Shown: positions 17,798-27,557 of the stretch, piece after piece
Position numbering within the stretch: position 1 is the first letter of the stretch
How the letters are laid out: each line of letters starts with the position of its first letter
DNA from: Thiohalomonas sp041685045
GTDB lineage: Bacteria > Pseudomonadota > Gammaproteobacteria > Thiohalomonadales > Thiohalomonadaceae
Direction: 5' to 3'
Assembly (NCBI GenBank): GCA_041685045.1
Contig: JAWLGP010000003.1
Coordinates: 62,001-126,000 of the forward strand
DNA: 64,000 bases
Translations under genes and position numbers: made by a program
Notes under the pieces: model-generated
What the model was told of the DNA's origin: nothing
Database searches by the model: none
The model's input: only the letters and a program-made list of their open reading frames with translations

Positions 17798-18928
17798 ATG
17801 CGCATCACCATCGCCGAAAGCCTGACGGACGTCGCAGCCACCGCCTGGAACCGCCTGGCCGAGCCCTCCGGCAACCCGTTCCTGCGCCACGAATTTTTGG
17901 TCGGGCTCGAGGAGCACGGCTGTCTCGGTGAGCGCTGGGGTTGGTTGCCGCGGCACCTGCTGGCCTACGAGGGCTCAGAACTGGTGGGTGCCGCCCCGCT
18001 CTACCTCAAATTCAACTCCTATGGAGAATTCGTCTTCGACTGGTCGTGGGCGGATGCCTGGGAGCGGGCCGGTGGGCGCTACTACCCGAAACTGGTCTCG
18101 GCCATCCCGTACACGCCGGTCTCGGGACCGCGACTGCTGACCGGCGACGACGCCGTTCGCGAGGCCTTGGCCGAGGCGGCGCTGGAACTCGCCCGCTCGC
18201 TGGAGGTCTCCTCCCTGCATTGGCTTTTCCCCACTGCGGACGAGACCGACGCGCTGGTGCGCGCCGGCCTGCTGCGACGCACCGGCACCCAGTTTCACTG
18301 GCACAACACCGGCTACCGGGACTTCACGGACTTCCTCGACCGCTTCACGGCGCAAAAACGCAAGAAACTGAAACGGGAGCGGCGCCAAGTACAGGAGGCA
18401 GGCATCGCCATCGAGGTGCTCGACGGCCACAGCGCAAACGATGCACACTGGCGAACGTTTCACCGCTTCTATCGCGACACCTTCGACCGCCACGGCGGCC
18501 ACGCCACCTTGAGCGAACCGTTCTTCCTGCATCTTGCCGCCACGATGCCCGACGCCCTGGTGCTCGTGCTCGCAAAAGACGGCACGGACTATGTGGCCGG
18601 AGCCCTGAACTTCCGCGGTAAGGACACGCTCTATGGCCGACATTGGGGCTGCTCCGGCGACTATCCTAGCCTGCATTTCGAGGCCTGCTACTATACGGGA
18701 ATCGAGTACTGCATTCGCCACGGCCTAGTCCGTTTCGAGCCGGGAGCGCAGGGCGAGCACAAGGTGCCGCGCGGGTTCGAGCCGGTACCGACCTGGTCCG
18801 CCCACTGGCTCGCCAACGACGGTTTCGCCGCGGTTGTTGGACGTTATCTGCAACAGGAGCAGGAGCTGATCGAACACTACATGCAGGAGCTGGCACAACA
18901 CCTTCCCTACCGGCAGGAGACCGGCTGA
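17798..18928 (+). CDS. FemAB/GNAT-like protein of the COG3146 type
   Basis: The 376-residue cytoplasmic protein resembles the family annotated as 'peptidogalycan biosynthesis/recognition', with an acyl-CoA N-acyltransferase (GNAT/FemAB) fold. Typical stretches are NPFLRHEFLVGLEEHGCLGE, YGEFVFDWSWADAWERAGG, a basic KRKKLKRERRQ segment, YYTGIEYCIRHGLVRFEPGA and GEHKVPRGFEPVPTWSAHW. The true substrate of the family is not known to me. The stop codon overlaps the aat start by one base (TGATG), so it is probably co-translated with the aminoacyl transferases. Confidence 0.8.
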   Translation: MRITIAESLTDVAATAWNRLAEPSGNPFLRHEFLVGLEEHGCLGERWGWLPRHLLAYEGSELVGAAPLYLKFNSYGEFVFDWSWADAWERAGGRYYPKLVSAIPYTPVSGPRLLTGDDAVREALAEAALELARSLEVSSLHWLFPTADETDALVRAGLLRRTGTQFHWHNTGYRDFTDFLDRFTAQKRKKLKRERRQVQEAGIAIEVLDGHSANDAHWRTFHRFYRDTFDRHGGHATLSEPFFLHLAATMPDALVLVLAKDGTDYVAGALNFRGKDTLYGRHWGCSGDYPSLHFEACYYTGIEYCIRHGLVRFEPGAQGEHKVPRGFEPVPTWSAHWLANDGFAAVVGRYLQQEQELIEHYMQELAQHLPYRQETG

Positions 18929-19647
18929 TGCGTGATACCGGCGCCCCGTTCCTGTTAGACCCGCGCTATCCCGGGTTCCCGGAGCCATCCCTTGCGCTGG
19001 AGGACCCGGATGGACTGTTAGCCATCGGCGGCGACTTGAGCCCGACGCGGCTGCTGGAGGCCTACCGTCGCGGGATCTTTCCGTGGTATAGCGAGGAGCA
19101 ACCGCTGCTGTGGTGGACGCCCGATCCACGTGCCGTGCTGTTTCCCCCTGACCTCAAGCTCTCGCGGAGCCTGCGCAAGACCCTGCGCAAACGCCCCTAT
19201 CATGTGACTTTGGACCAGGCCTTCGACACGGTCCTGGAGGGGTGTGCCGCCACCCGCCGTGACGCCCTCGGCACCTGGATTACTCCGGAGATGAAGCGCG
19301 CCTACCGGCGGCTGTTCGATCTCGGTTATGCCCACTCGGTGGAAAGCTGGGCCGGGGAGGAACTGGTCGGCGGGTTGTACGGCGTGGCCCTCGGGCGGGT
19401 CTTCTTCGGCGAATCCATGTTTGCCCGGCGCACGGATGCCTCCAAGGTCGCCTTCGCTCAACTCGTGCGCCAACTGGAGGTGTGGGGCTTCGGCCTCATC
19501 GATTGCCAGGTCGCCTCCGATCATCTGGCCAGCCTCGGGGCCACCGAGATCCCGCGCGAGCACTTCATCCGCCTGCTCGACGACTACTGCGGGCAGCCTC
19601 CCGTCCCCGCTCCGTGGCATTTCGACCAAGGGAGGCTCGATGACTGA
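18928..19647 (+). CDS. aat: Leucyl/phenylalanyl-tRNA--protein transferase
   Basis: Aat attaches Leu or Phe from aminoacyl-tRNA to N-terminal Lys or Arg of proteins, creating primary N-degrons for ClpS-ClpAP. The 239-residue protein shows FPEPSLALEDPDGLLAIGGD, the signature RRGIFPWYSEEQPLLWWTPD and the C-terminal FGESMFARRTDASKVA and LIDCQVASDHLASLGA. Length is standard. It overlaps the previous gene by 1 bp and bpt by 8 bp, so these three genes form a tight operon. Confidence 0.97.
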   Translation: MRDTGAPFLLDPRYPGFPEPSLALEDPDGLLAIGGDLSPTRLLEAYRRGIFPWYSEEQPLLWWTPDPRAVLFPPDLKLSRSLRKTLRKRPYHVTLDQAFDTVLEGCAATRRDALGTWITPEMKRAYRRLFDLGYAHSVESWAGEELVGGLYGVALGRVFFGESMFARRTDASKVAFAQLVRQLEVWGFGLIDCQVASDHLASLGATEIPREHFIRLLDDYCGQPPVPAPWHFDQGRLDD

Positions 19648-20368
19648 CCGCCTCAAGGTCATCCCGCTGGACCTGGCGTTCTATGCCACGCCGCCCCACG
19701 AATGCAGCTATTTGCCGGAACGGCGGGCGGTCACCCTGTTCGCCGATCCCAAAATCACGATGACCAACGGGGTCTACAGCGCCCTGGCTGACGTCGGTTT
19801 CCGGCGCAGCGGCGAGTATGTCTACCGCCCGCGCTGCCCCCACTGCGACGCCTGCCAGCCGGCGCGGATCCCGGTCGAACGGTTCCGCCCCAGTCGTAGC
19901 CAAAGCCGTATTGCCCAGCGCAATGCTGATCTCGATTTCATCCTTCGCGCGCCCGGCTACGTGGAGGAACACTATCAACTCTACCGCCGCTACATCCGCA
20001 ACCGTCACGCCAACGGCGGCATGGACGTAGACAGTCGCGAGCAGTATGTGGCTTTCCTGACCAGCAGCTGGTCGGAAACCTCGTTCGTGGAATTCCGCCA
20101 CGGACCGGACCTGCTCGGGGTCGCCGTTATCGATCGCATGGAAGACGGGCTGTCGGCCGTGTACACCTTCTTCGACCCGGATCAGCCCAAACGCGGTCTC
20201 GGCGTGCAGGCCGTCCTATGGCAGGTGGAAGAGGCGCGCCGCCTGGATCTGCCGTACGTCTACCTCGGTTACTACATCGCCGAGTCGCCCAAGATGGCTT
20301 ACAAGCGGGCCTATCGCCCCCTGGAAGTGCTGTCCGAAGGCCGCTGGCACGACCTGGACAGCCTTTAG
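19640..20368 (+). CDS. bpt: Aspartate/glutamate leucyltransferase (Bpt/Ate-like)
   Basis: Bpt transfers Leu to N-terminal Asp or Glu, feeding acidic N-degrons to ClpS. I chose the internal ATG at 19640, which gives the standard MTDRLKVIPLDLAFYATPPH N-terminus and 242 residues; the longer frame would overlap all of aat. The family motif HECSYLPERRAVTLFADP, the cysteine cluster RCPHCDACQPARIPV and the C-terminal YTFFDPDQPKRGLGVQAVLW and YLGYYIAESPKMAYK are present. It overlaps aat by 8 bp. Confidence 0.96.
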   Translation: MTDRLKVIPLDLAFYATPPHECSYLPERRAVTLFADPKITMTNGVYSALADVGFRRSGEYVYRPRCPHCDACQPARIPVERFRPSRSQSRIAQRNADLDFILRAPGYVEEHYQLYRRYIRNRHANGGMDVDSREQYVAFLTSSWSETSFVEFRHGPDLLGVAVIDRMEDGLSAVYTFFDPDQPKRGLGVQAVLWQVEEARRLDLPYVYLGYYIAESPKMAYKRAYRPLEVLSEGRWHDLDSL

Positions 20369-20384
20369 TTTCGCTTGTTGGGAT

Positions 20385-20486
20385 GTCCTGATTTAACAGG
20401 ATTAACAGGATTTTTCAGGATGGACAGGATGGGTTAAAGGGCATTTTCCTGTTAATCCTGAAAACATCCTGTCAATCCTGTTGAAT
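20385..20486. repeat. CAGGATTAA-family inverted-repeat element
   Basis: The left arm starts TTTAACAGGATTAACAGG near 20393 and the right arm CCTGTTAATCCTG at 20448 runs to 20482. The core is only about 20 bp, so this compact copy could act as a hairpin terminator for the aat-bpt operon. Confidence 0.88.
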
Positions 20487-20536
20487 GCCTTCTCGAGGCT
20501 GCGCCTTGGCGAGATATCTTGCTTGCCAATTCCACT

Positions 20537-20566
20537 TTGTCCGTCTCTTCCCGCCTCGGCTATACT
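20537..20566 (+). promoter_or_regulatory. Likely sigma-70 promoter of infA
   Basis: TTGTCC at 20537-20542 and TATACT at 20561-20566 are 18 bp apart. Transcription would begin near 20573, leaving a leader of about 90 nt before infA. The -10 box is good and the -35 box partial. Confidence 0.4.
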
Positions 20567-20664
20567 TGCGCTTTGATTCCGTACGCGGATTCAGGCAATA
20601 TAAGCGGCCGTTTTAACACTGGTTGATGCGTTAATACGGCTTTTCAGCGGAGAAATGAGACTGC

Positions 20665-20883
20665 ATGGCAAAAGAAGAAGGCATTGAAATGGAAGGGACG
20701 GTCATCGAGACCCTTCCGAACACGATGTTCCGCGTCGAACTGGAAAATGGGCATGTCGTCACCGCCCACATCTCCGGCAAGATGCGCAAGCACTACATCC
20801 GGATCCTCACCGGCGACAAGGTCACCGTCCAGCTGACCCCGTACGACCTCTCCAAGGGTCGGATTACCTTCCGCGCCCGCTAA
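20665..20883 (+). CDS. infA: Translation initiation factor IF-1
   Basis: IF-1 binds the ribosomal A site during initiation. The 72-residue protein is full length with the OB-fold sequence MAKEEGIEMEGTVIETLPNT, FRVELENGHVVTAHISGKMR and the closing YDLSKGRITFRAR. It has its own promoter candidate and lies between bpt and the convergent clpA, as in many proteobacteria. Confidence 0.98.
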   Translation: MAKEEGIEMEGTVIETLPNTMFRVELENGHVVTAHISGKMRKHYIRILTGDKVTVQLTPYDLSKGRITFRAR

Positions 20884-20914
20884 GCTTCGCTTCCACCGGC
20901 TCCGCTGCAAACGC

Positions 20915-20947
20915 AAAAAAGCCTGACCGGGAACCCGGCCAGGCTTT
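20915..20947 (-). terminator. Rho-independent terminator of clpA, possibly bidirectional
   Basis: A GCCTGACCGGG stem with one mismatch against CCCGGCCAGGC has a tight loop and is followed on the minus strand by six T residues, 80 bp after the clpA stop codon. On the plus strand it ends in only three T residues, so it may terminate infA weakly as well. Confidence 0.8.
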
Positions 20948-21026
20948 CGCTGTTGTACGGATGCTTTGACTGACCTTGCCGCAGGATCCCCTCTCCTTGG
21001 AGAGAGGGGTGCCCACGCCGGTCGGG

Positions 21027-23288
21027 TCAGTGGACGACGGCCTCTTCCTTACCCTCGAATTCGAAGGAGAGGGCCCCGCCCTCTTCGGTAATGGAGACGT
21101 GTCCGCCACCCTCGAGCTGGCCGAACAAAAGCTCCTCGGCGAGCGGCTTCTTGATGTGCTCCTTGATCACGCGTGCCATCGGCCGCGCACCCATGGTCGG
21201 GTCGTAGCCCCGTTCGGCAAGCCACGCCTTGGCCTTCTGGTCCACGTCCAGGGTGACACCTTTTTCGTGCAGCTGCTCTTCCAGCTCCATGACGAACTTG
21301 TCGACCACATGACGGATGGTGGCCGGGTCCAGCGACTTGAACTGAATGGTCGCATCCAGGCGGTTGCGGAACTCCGGCGTGAACAGCCGCTTGATGGCCT
21401 CCATGCTGTCGCCCGAGTGGTCCTGTGGCGTAAAGCCGATGGACGGCCGGGCAATCCGGTCGGCACCCGCGTTGGTGGTCATCACGATAATGACATTGCG
21501 GAAGTCCGCCTTGCGTCCGTTGTTGTCGGTCAGCGTGCCGTGGTCCATCACCTGCAGGAGGATGTTGAACACCTCCGGGTGCGCCTTCTCGATCTCGTCG
21601 AGCAGCAGCACCGCGTGCGGATGCTTGGTGATCGCCTCGGTCAGCAGCCCGCCCTGGTCGAAACCGACATAGCCCGGCGGTGCGCCGATGAGCCGCGAGA
21701 CGGTGTGCCGCTCCATGTACTCGGACATGTCGAAACGCACCAGCTCGATGCCCAGGGTCCGCGCCAGCTGGCGGGTGACCTCGGTCTTGCCGACGCCGGT
21801 CGGACCGGCAAACAGGAAGGCGCCGATCGGGCGCTGCTCCTGGCCCAGGCCGGAACGCGCCATCTTGATCGCGGTGGCGAGGGCGTCGATGGCCTCGTCC
21901 TGACCGTAGATCATCAGCTTCAGGTCACGTTCCAAGTTGCGCAGGCTCTCCTTGTCGGAGCTGGAGACGGTCTTCGGCGGAATACGGGCCATGCTGGCCA
22001 CCACCGATTCAATCTCCTTTACGCCGACCGTCTTCTTGCGCTTCGACACCGGCAACAGGCGCTGCTGGGCGCCTGCCTCGTCGATCACGTCAATCGCCTT
22101 GTCCGGCAGATGGCGCTCGTTGATGTAGCGGGCCGAGAGTTCCGCCGCCTGGCGGATCGCCTGCTTGGTGTAACGCACGCTGTGGTGTGATTCGAAGCGG
22201 CTCTTCAGCCCTTCCAGGATGAGCACCGTCTCTTCGGCGCTCGGTTCTGCCACGTCGATCTTCTGGAAGCGCCGGGCCAGGGCATGGTCCTTCTCGAAGA
22301 TGCCGCGGTACTCCTGGTAAGTGGTCGAACCGATGCACTTCAGGTCACCGTTGGCGAGTACCGGCTTGATCAGGTTCGACGCATCCATCGCGCCACCGGA
22401 AGCGGCGCCGGCACCGATGATGGTGTGGATCTCGTCGATAAACAGGATGGCGTGCTTCTCCCGTTTCAGCTGTGCCAGGACTGCCTTCAGGCGTTTTTCG
22501 AAATCGCCCCGGTACTTGGTGCCGGCCAGCAGCGCGCCCATGTCGAGGGCATACACCGTGGCGTCCTTGATCACCTCGGGCACCTCGGCATCGACAATCT
22601 TCTTGGCGAGCCCTTCGGCCAGGGCCGTCTTGCCGACACCGGCCTCGCCGACGAACAACGGATTGTTCTTGCGGCGACGGCAGAGCACCTGCATGGTGCG
22701 GTCGAGTTCCTGGCGACGCCCGATAAGCGGATCGATGCGCCCCTTGCGTGCCAGCTCGTTCAAGTTCGTGGCGTAAGCCTCCAGCGGGCTGCGGGAGGAT
22801 TCGGCGTCCGTTTCGGCCGCGCTGTTCAACTCGTCTTCCTCCGCCTCTTCTTCGTTGTTTTTGCTGATCCCGTGGGAAATGTAGTCCACGACGTCGAGGC
22901 GGGTGATCTGTTGTTTGTTCAGCAGGTAGACGGCCTGCGATTCCTTTTCGCTGAAAATCGCGGCCAACACGTTGGCGCCGGTCGCCTCCTTCTTCTCCGA
23001 AGACTGCACCTGGAACACGGCGCGCTGCAGCACCCGCTGGAAACCGAGTGTCGGTTGCGTTTCGCGGTCCGCATTCTCCGGCAGCAGCGGGACGGTTTCG
23101 TCGAGAAAATCGCTCAACTCCCGACGCAGGGTGTCCAAATCCGCGCCGCAGGCGCGCAACACCTCGACCGCCGACGGGTTGTCCAACAGCGCCAGCAATA
23201 GGTGCTCAACCGTCATGTATTCATGACGCTTGGCGCGCGCCTCCTTGAAGGCGAGATTCAGGGTAAATTCCAGTTCTTTGCTCAGCAT
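21027..23288 (-). CDS. clpA: ATP-dependent Clp protease ATP-binding subunit ClpA
   Basis: ClpA is the AAA+ unfoldase that feeds ClpP and takes N-degron substrates from ClpS. The 753-residue protein has an N-domain (1-145) that docks ClpS, an acidic linker (EEEAEEDELNSAAETDAESS), the first AAA+ module with Walker A GEAGVGKT at 214-221, and a second with GPTGVGKT near residue 500. The IGL-like loop needed for ClpP docking (SIGFTPQD region) follows. Length matches E. coli ClpA. It lies 16 bp downstream of clpS. Confidence 0.97.
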   Translation of the reverse strand: MLSKELEFTLNLAFKEARAKRHEYMTVEHLLLALLDNPSAVEVLRACGADLDTLRRELSDFLDETVPLLPENADRETQPTLGFQRVLQRAVFQVQSSEKKEATGANVLAAIFSEKESQAVYLLNKQQITRLDVVDYISHGISKNNEEEAEEDELNSAAETDAESSRSPLEAYATNLNELARKGRIDPLIGRRQELDRTMQVLCRRRKNNPLFVGEAGVGKTALAEGLAKKIVDAEVPEVIKDATVYALDMGALLAGTKYRGDFEKRLKAVLAQLKREKHAILFIDEIHTIIGAGAASGGAMDASNLIKPVLANGDLKCIGSTTYQEYRGIFEKDHALARRFQKIDVAEPSAEETVLILEGLKSRFESHHSVRYTKQAIRQAAELSARYINERHLPDKAIDVIDEAGAQQRLLPVSKRKKTVGVKEIESVVASMARIPPKTVSSSDKESLRNLERDLKLMIYGQDEAIDALATAIKMARSGLGQEQRPIGAFLFAGPTGVGKTEVTRQLARTLGIELVRFDMSEYMERHTVSRLIGAPPGYVGFDQGGLLTEAITKHPHAVLLLDEIEKAHPEVFNILLQVMDHGTLTDNNGRKADFRNVIIVMTTNAGADRIARPSIGFTPQDHSGDSMEAIKRLFTPEFRNRLDATIQFKSLDPATIRHVVDKFVMELEEQLHEKGVTLDVDQKAKAWLAERGYDPTMGARPMARVIKEHIKKPLAEELLFGQLEGGGHVSITEEGGALSFEFEGKEEAVVH

Positions 23289-23304
23289 GTCAGACCTCGG
23301 ACGC

Positions 23305-23631
23305 TTACGCAGCTTCCATTGTGCAGAGCAGCGGATGCTGATGCTTTCGCGCGTGTTCGCATACTTGGGTCACCTTGGTCTCGGCGACGTCCCGCGAAAA
23401 GATCCCGCATATCGCCTTGCCCTCGTTGTGTACCGTTAGCATCACGCGTGTTGCCTTGTGTCGGTCCATGCCGAAGAACTTTTCGAGCACATGGACCACG
23501 AAGTCCATTGGAGTATAGTCATCGTTCAGCATCACGACTTTGTACATCGGCGGCCGCTTCAACGCGGGCTTACTCTCCTCGACCGCCAGTCCATCATCGT
23601 GCTCGTGTTGGACGTGGTCCTTGTTCGCCAT
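23305..23631 (-). CDS. clpS: ATP-dependent Clp protease adaptor ClpS
   Basis: ClpS recognises N-terminal Leu, Phe, Tyr and Trp and hands these N-degron proteins to ClpAP. The 108-residue protein has a flexible acidic N-terminal tail (about 1-28), the substrate pocket segment YKVVMLNDDYTPMDFVVHVL and the ClpA-binding helix region MLTVHNEGKAICGIFSRDVAETK. It forms an operon with clpA. No cspD lies upstream, unlike in enterobacteria. Confidence 0.97.
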   Translation of the reverse strand: MANKDHVQHEHDDGLAVEESKPALKRPPMYKVVMLNDDYTPMDFVVHVLEKFFGMDRHKATRVMLTVHNEGKAICGIFSRDVAETKVTQVCEHARKHQHPLLCTMEAA

Positions 23632-23782
23632 GACCTGTTACCCCGAAAAAAACGCGCCTATTCGTCGAAAACCCGAGTTCTCTACCTTATAGGCCGGTCT
23701 GGCGATTTCCAACCCCTTTCCCGACTATACCACTATGGGGTTAGAAACCGCGTTCAATGGGAAGTTCGTCCCGGGCCGGGCC

Positions 23783-23805
23783 GTCATTGTTAGTGTAACA
23801 ACGAC
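23783..23805. promoter_or_regulatory. Perfect inverted repeat, possible operator, in the 23632-23940 gap
   Basis: TTGTTA-GTG-TAACAA at 23787-23801 is a perfect palindrome, extended by GTC and GAC one base further out on each side. It lies about 155 bp upstream of clpS and 140 bp after the end of icd. No T-run follows, so it is a better candidate for a protein-binding site than a terminator. The regulator is unknown. TATAAG- and TATAGT-like boxes occur between it and clpS (for example 23686-23691 on the minus strand), but none with a convincing -35 partner. No gene is seen in this gap. Confidence 0.35.
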
Positions 23806-23940
23806 TCGCCGAGGCCAAAGACCGCGAGGTCTGCCCGGGAACTCGAATCGTCTGCCGGATGCCGTGGCGACGGACCTGCCGAATCCACCGACGACACCGA
23901 AGGACTCACGCGTTCTCTCCGGTGCCTCGGTGGTTCCGGG

Positions 23941-25197
<1,257 letters not shown>

Positions 25198-25350
25198 GGT
25201 TGTTCCGATTCCTCGAACCAAATTTAGAAAGAGGGATCTTATCATGGGGTCCCGGGTTGAGGGCTCGGCGGCGTGGTTGTCTCCTCCGCCGGCCAACAAC
25301 CAACCGGCTTGTGGCAGAATAGCGGTGTTTCTTTCCGACCCGCCTTTTGC

Positions 25351-25956
25351 ATGCTGCTCCTGTTCAACAAACCGTTCGGTGTCCTGACCCAGTTCCGTGG
25401 CGGAGACGGACGTCCGACCCTGGCGGACTACATCGACGTGAAGGGGGTCTACCCGGCCGGCCGCCTCGACCGCGACAGCGAGGGGTTGCTGCTGCTGACC
25501 GACGACGGGCGCCTCCAGCACCGCATCACCGAGCCGCGCCACAAGCTGGCGAAGACCTACTGGGTGCAGGTGGAGCGCGAACCCGATGACGCGGCGCTCG
25601 CGACGTTGTCAAAAGGAGTGGTGCTTAACGATGGTCCGACCCGGCCGGCGCGGGTAGCGCGGATCGAAGAACCCATACTATGGGAACGGGATCCGCCGGT
25701 TCGCTACCGCAAGCAGGTGCCGACGGCCTGGCTCGCACTGACCATTGTGGAGGGCCGCAACCGGCAGGTCCGGCGGATGACGGCCGCTGTCGGCCACCCC
25801 ACGCTGCGCCTGGTGAGGGTGGCGATCGGCCCGTTGCGACTCGATGGCCTGGCGCCGGGCGAGTGGCGCGAGGCGAGCCGGGACGAGTTGCAGGCGCTTG
25901 GCCGGCCGGCAGGCCAACCACCGGGCCCCCCGGCCCGAAGGAGGACGAACCGATGA
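25351..25956 (+). CDS. rluE: 23S rRNA pseudouridine(2457) synthase
   Basis: RluE makes pseudouridine 2457 in 23S rRNA. The 201-residue protein from the ATG at 25351 starts MLLLFNKPFGVLTQF; the catalytic aspartate lies in the RsuA/RluB-type motif AGRLDRDSEGLLLLTDDG, and the C-terminal motif is ALTIVEGRNRQVRRMTAAVGH. It lacks an S4 domain, as RluE does. The C-terminal tail is rich in Pro, Gly and Arg. Its stop codon overlaps the nudJ start (ATGA). The order icd/rluE-nudJ-mnmA-hflD matches E. coli. Confidence 0.93.
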   Translation: MLLLFNKPFGVLTQFRGGDGRPTLADYIDVKGVYPAGRLDRDSEGLLLLTDDGRLQHRITEPRHKLAKTYWVQVEREPDDAALATLSKGVVLNDGPTRPARVARIEEPILWERDPPVRYRKQVPTAWLALTIVEGRNRQVRRMTAAVGHPTLRLVRVAIGPLRLDGLAPGEWREASRDELQALGRPAGQPPGPPARRRTNR

Positions 25957-26399
25957 ACATGCGACCGCGTCTGACCGTCGCTGCGATGATCGAGCACGAC
26001 GGGCGCTTCCTGATGGTGGAAGAGCAACGGGGCGAATCGATGGTACTGAACCAGCCGGCCGGCCACGTGGAAAACGGCGAGTCGCTGCTGGATGCCGTCG
26101 TCCGCGAAACGCTGGAGGAGACCGGACGCCGCTTCACGCCCGAGGCGCTGCTCGGCATCTATCACTGGACCAACCCGCAGAACGGGCTGACCTTCCTCCG
26201 TTTCGCCATCACCGGCGCCGCCTCCGAACCCGACCCGGGACAGACCCTCGACGAAGAGATCATCGATACGATTTGGCTTGACCGCAACGAGATCTTCGCC
26301 CAGCAGCACCGGCTGCGCAGTCCGATGGTGCTGCGTTGCGTCGAAGACTATTTGACCGGGCGTCGCCATCCCCTCGACCTTGTGACGCATATTCTTTGA
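25953..26399 (+). CDS. nudJ: NudJ-type Nudix phosphatase
   Basis: NudJ hydrolyses nucleoside tri- and diphosphates and the thiamine precursor HMP-PP. The 148-residue protein has the Nudix box as GHVENGESLLDAVVRETLEETG at about residues 43-64. I chose the ATG at 25953 because a strong AAGGAGGA ribosome site ends 8 bp before it and it overlaps the rluE stop in an ATGA. Its own stop overlaps mnmA by one base. Confidence 0.93.
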   Translation: MNMRPRLTVAAMIEHDGRFLMVEEQRGESMVLNQPAGHVENGESLLDAVVRETLEETGRRFTPEALLGIYHWTNPQNGLTFLRFAITGAASEPDPGQTLDEEIIDTIWLDRNEIFAQQHRLRSPMVLRCVEDYLTGRRHPLDLVTHIL

Positions 26400-27508
26400 T
26401 GGAAACTGTTTCCCGCCATGTGATCGTCGGTCTGTCCGGCGGTGTCGACTCCTCCGTGGCCGCTCACCTGCTCCTTCAACAGGGCCATCGCGTCGAAGGC
26501 CTGTTCATGAAGAACTGGGAGGAGGATGATACCGAGGGCTACTGTTCGGCTGCCGAGGACCTGAAGGACGCGCAGGCGGTCGCCGATGCGCTGGGCATTC
26601 GGCTGCACACGGTCAATTTCGCCACCGAATACTGGGACCGGGTGTTCAGCCACTTCCTGGAAGAGTACCGCGCCGGCCGAACCCCGAACCCCGACGTGCT
26701 GTGCAACACCGAAATCAAGTTCAAGGCGTTCCTCGACCACGCCCTGCGCCTGGGTGCCGATGCCATCGCCACCGGCCACTACGCAAGGGTGCGGGAGCGC
26801 GACGGCCGCTTCGAGCTGCTGCGCGGGCGGGATGCGGGCAAGGACCAGAGCTACTTCCTGCACGGCCTGAATCAGGCGCAACTGTCACGGGCGCTGTTTC
26901 CGGTGGGAGAGCTGCGCAAGGAACAGGTACGTGCCATTGCCGAGCGCGAAGGCCTGGTCACGGCAGACAAGAAGGACAGCACCGGAATCTGCTTCATCGG
27001 TGAACGCAAATTCCGCGAGTTCCTGAGCCGCTACCTGCCGGCCTCCCCCGGCGAGATCCACACCCCCGAGGGAACCCGCGTCGGGCGCCACCAGGGGCTG
27101 ATGTACTACACCATCGGTCAGCGCCAGGGACTTGGCATCGGCGGCGTGCCCGGCTTTCCGGAAGAGCCGTGGTACGTGGTGGACAAGGACCTTGAGCACA
27201 ACCTACTGGTCGCCGCCCAGGGACACGACCACCCCCGCCTCTTGAGCGAAGGGCTGATCAGCGGACCGGTGCACTGGATCGCCGGCGAAGGACCCGCACT
27301 GCCCCTGCACTGCACCGCCAAGACCCGCTACCGGCAGGTGGACCAGCGGTGTACGGTTTCACCGCGGGAGCACGGCAGTGAGGTGCTGTTCGAGGCGCCA
27401 CAGCGGGCGGTCACGCCCGGCCAATCGGTGGTGTTCTATGCCGATGAGGTGTGCCTCGGCGGGGCCGTCATCGAGAAGCGCTTCAAGCTTTCCGACATCG
27501 CCCGTTGA
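26399..27508 (+). CDS. mnmA: tRNA-specific 2-thiouridylase MnmA
   Basis: MnmA adds the 2-thio group to U34 of tRNA-Lys, -Glu and -Gln, using sulfur relayed by the Tus proteins. From the ATG at 26399 it is 369 residues: METVSRHVIVGLSGGVDSSV with the PP-loop SGGVDS, the first catalytic cysteine in NPDVLCNTEIKF, the second in STGICFIGERKFREF, and the C-terminal beta-barrel. The upstream in-frame ATG would overlap nudJ by 64 bp and is not used. TGATG overlap with nudJ suggests coupling. Confidence 0.96.
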   Translation: METVSRHVIVGLSGGVDSSVAAHLLLQQGHRVEGLFMKNWEEDDTEGYCSAAEDLKDAQAVADALGIRLHTVNFATEYWDRVFSHFLEEYRAGRTPNPDVLCNTEIKFKAFLDHALRLGADAIATGHYARVRERDGRFELLRGRDAGKDQSYFLHGLNQAQLSRALFPVGELRKEQVRAIAEREGLVTADKKDSTGICFIGERKFREFLSRYLPASPGEIHTPEGTRVGRHQGLMYYTIGQRQGLGIGGVPGFPEEPWYVVDKDLEHNLLVAAQGHDHPRLLSEGLISGPVHWIAGEGPALPLHCTAKTRYRQVDQRCTVSPREHGSEVLFEAPQRAVTPGQSVVFYADEVCLGGAVIEKRFKLSDIAR

Positions 27509-27557
27509 GTTGTCGGTCCAACATCCCTATTTTCACGATGCGCCCGCACATTAGGCT

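Noticed and set aside
20976..22190. 404-codon open frame opposite clpA
   Set aside because: Shadow of clpA with typical antisense composition.
23632..23940. cspD gene upstream of clpS as in enterobacteria
   Set aside because: No frame in the gap encodes a cold-shock domain.
25198..25542. N-terminal extension of icd to give 533 residues
   Set aside because: The extension resembles no isocitrate dehydrogenase and overlaps rluE; the ATG at 25195-25197 gives the normal start.
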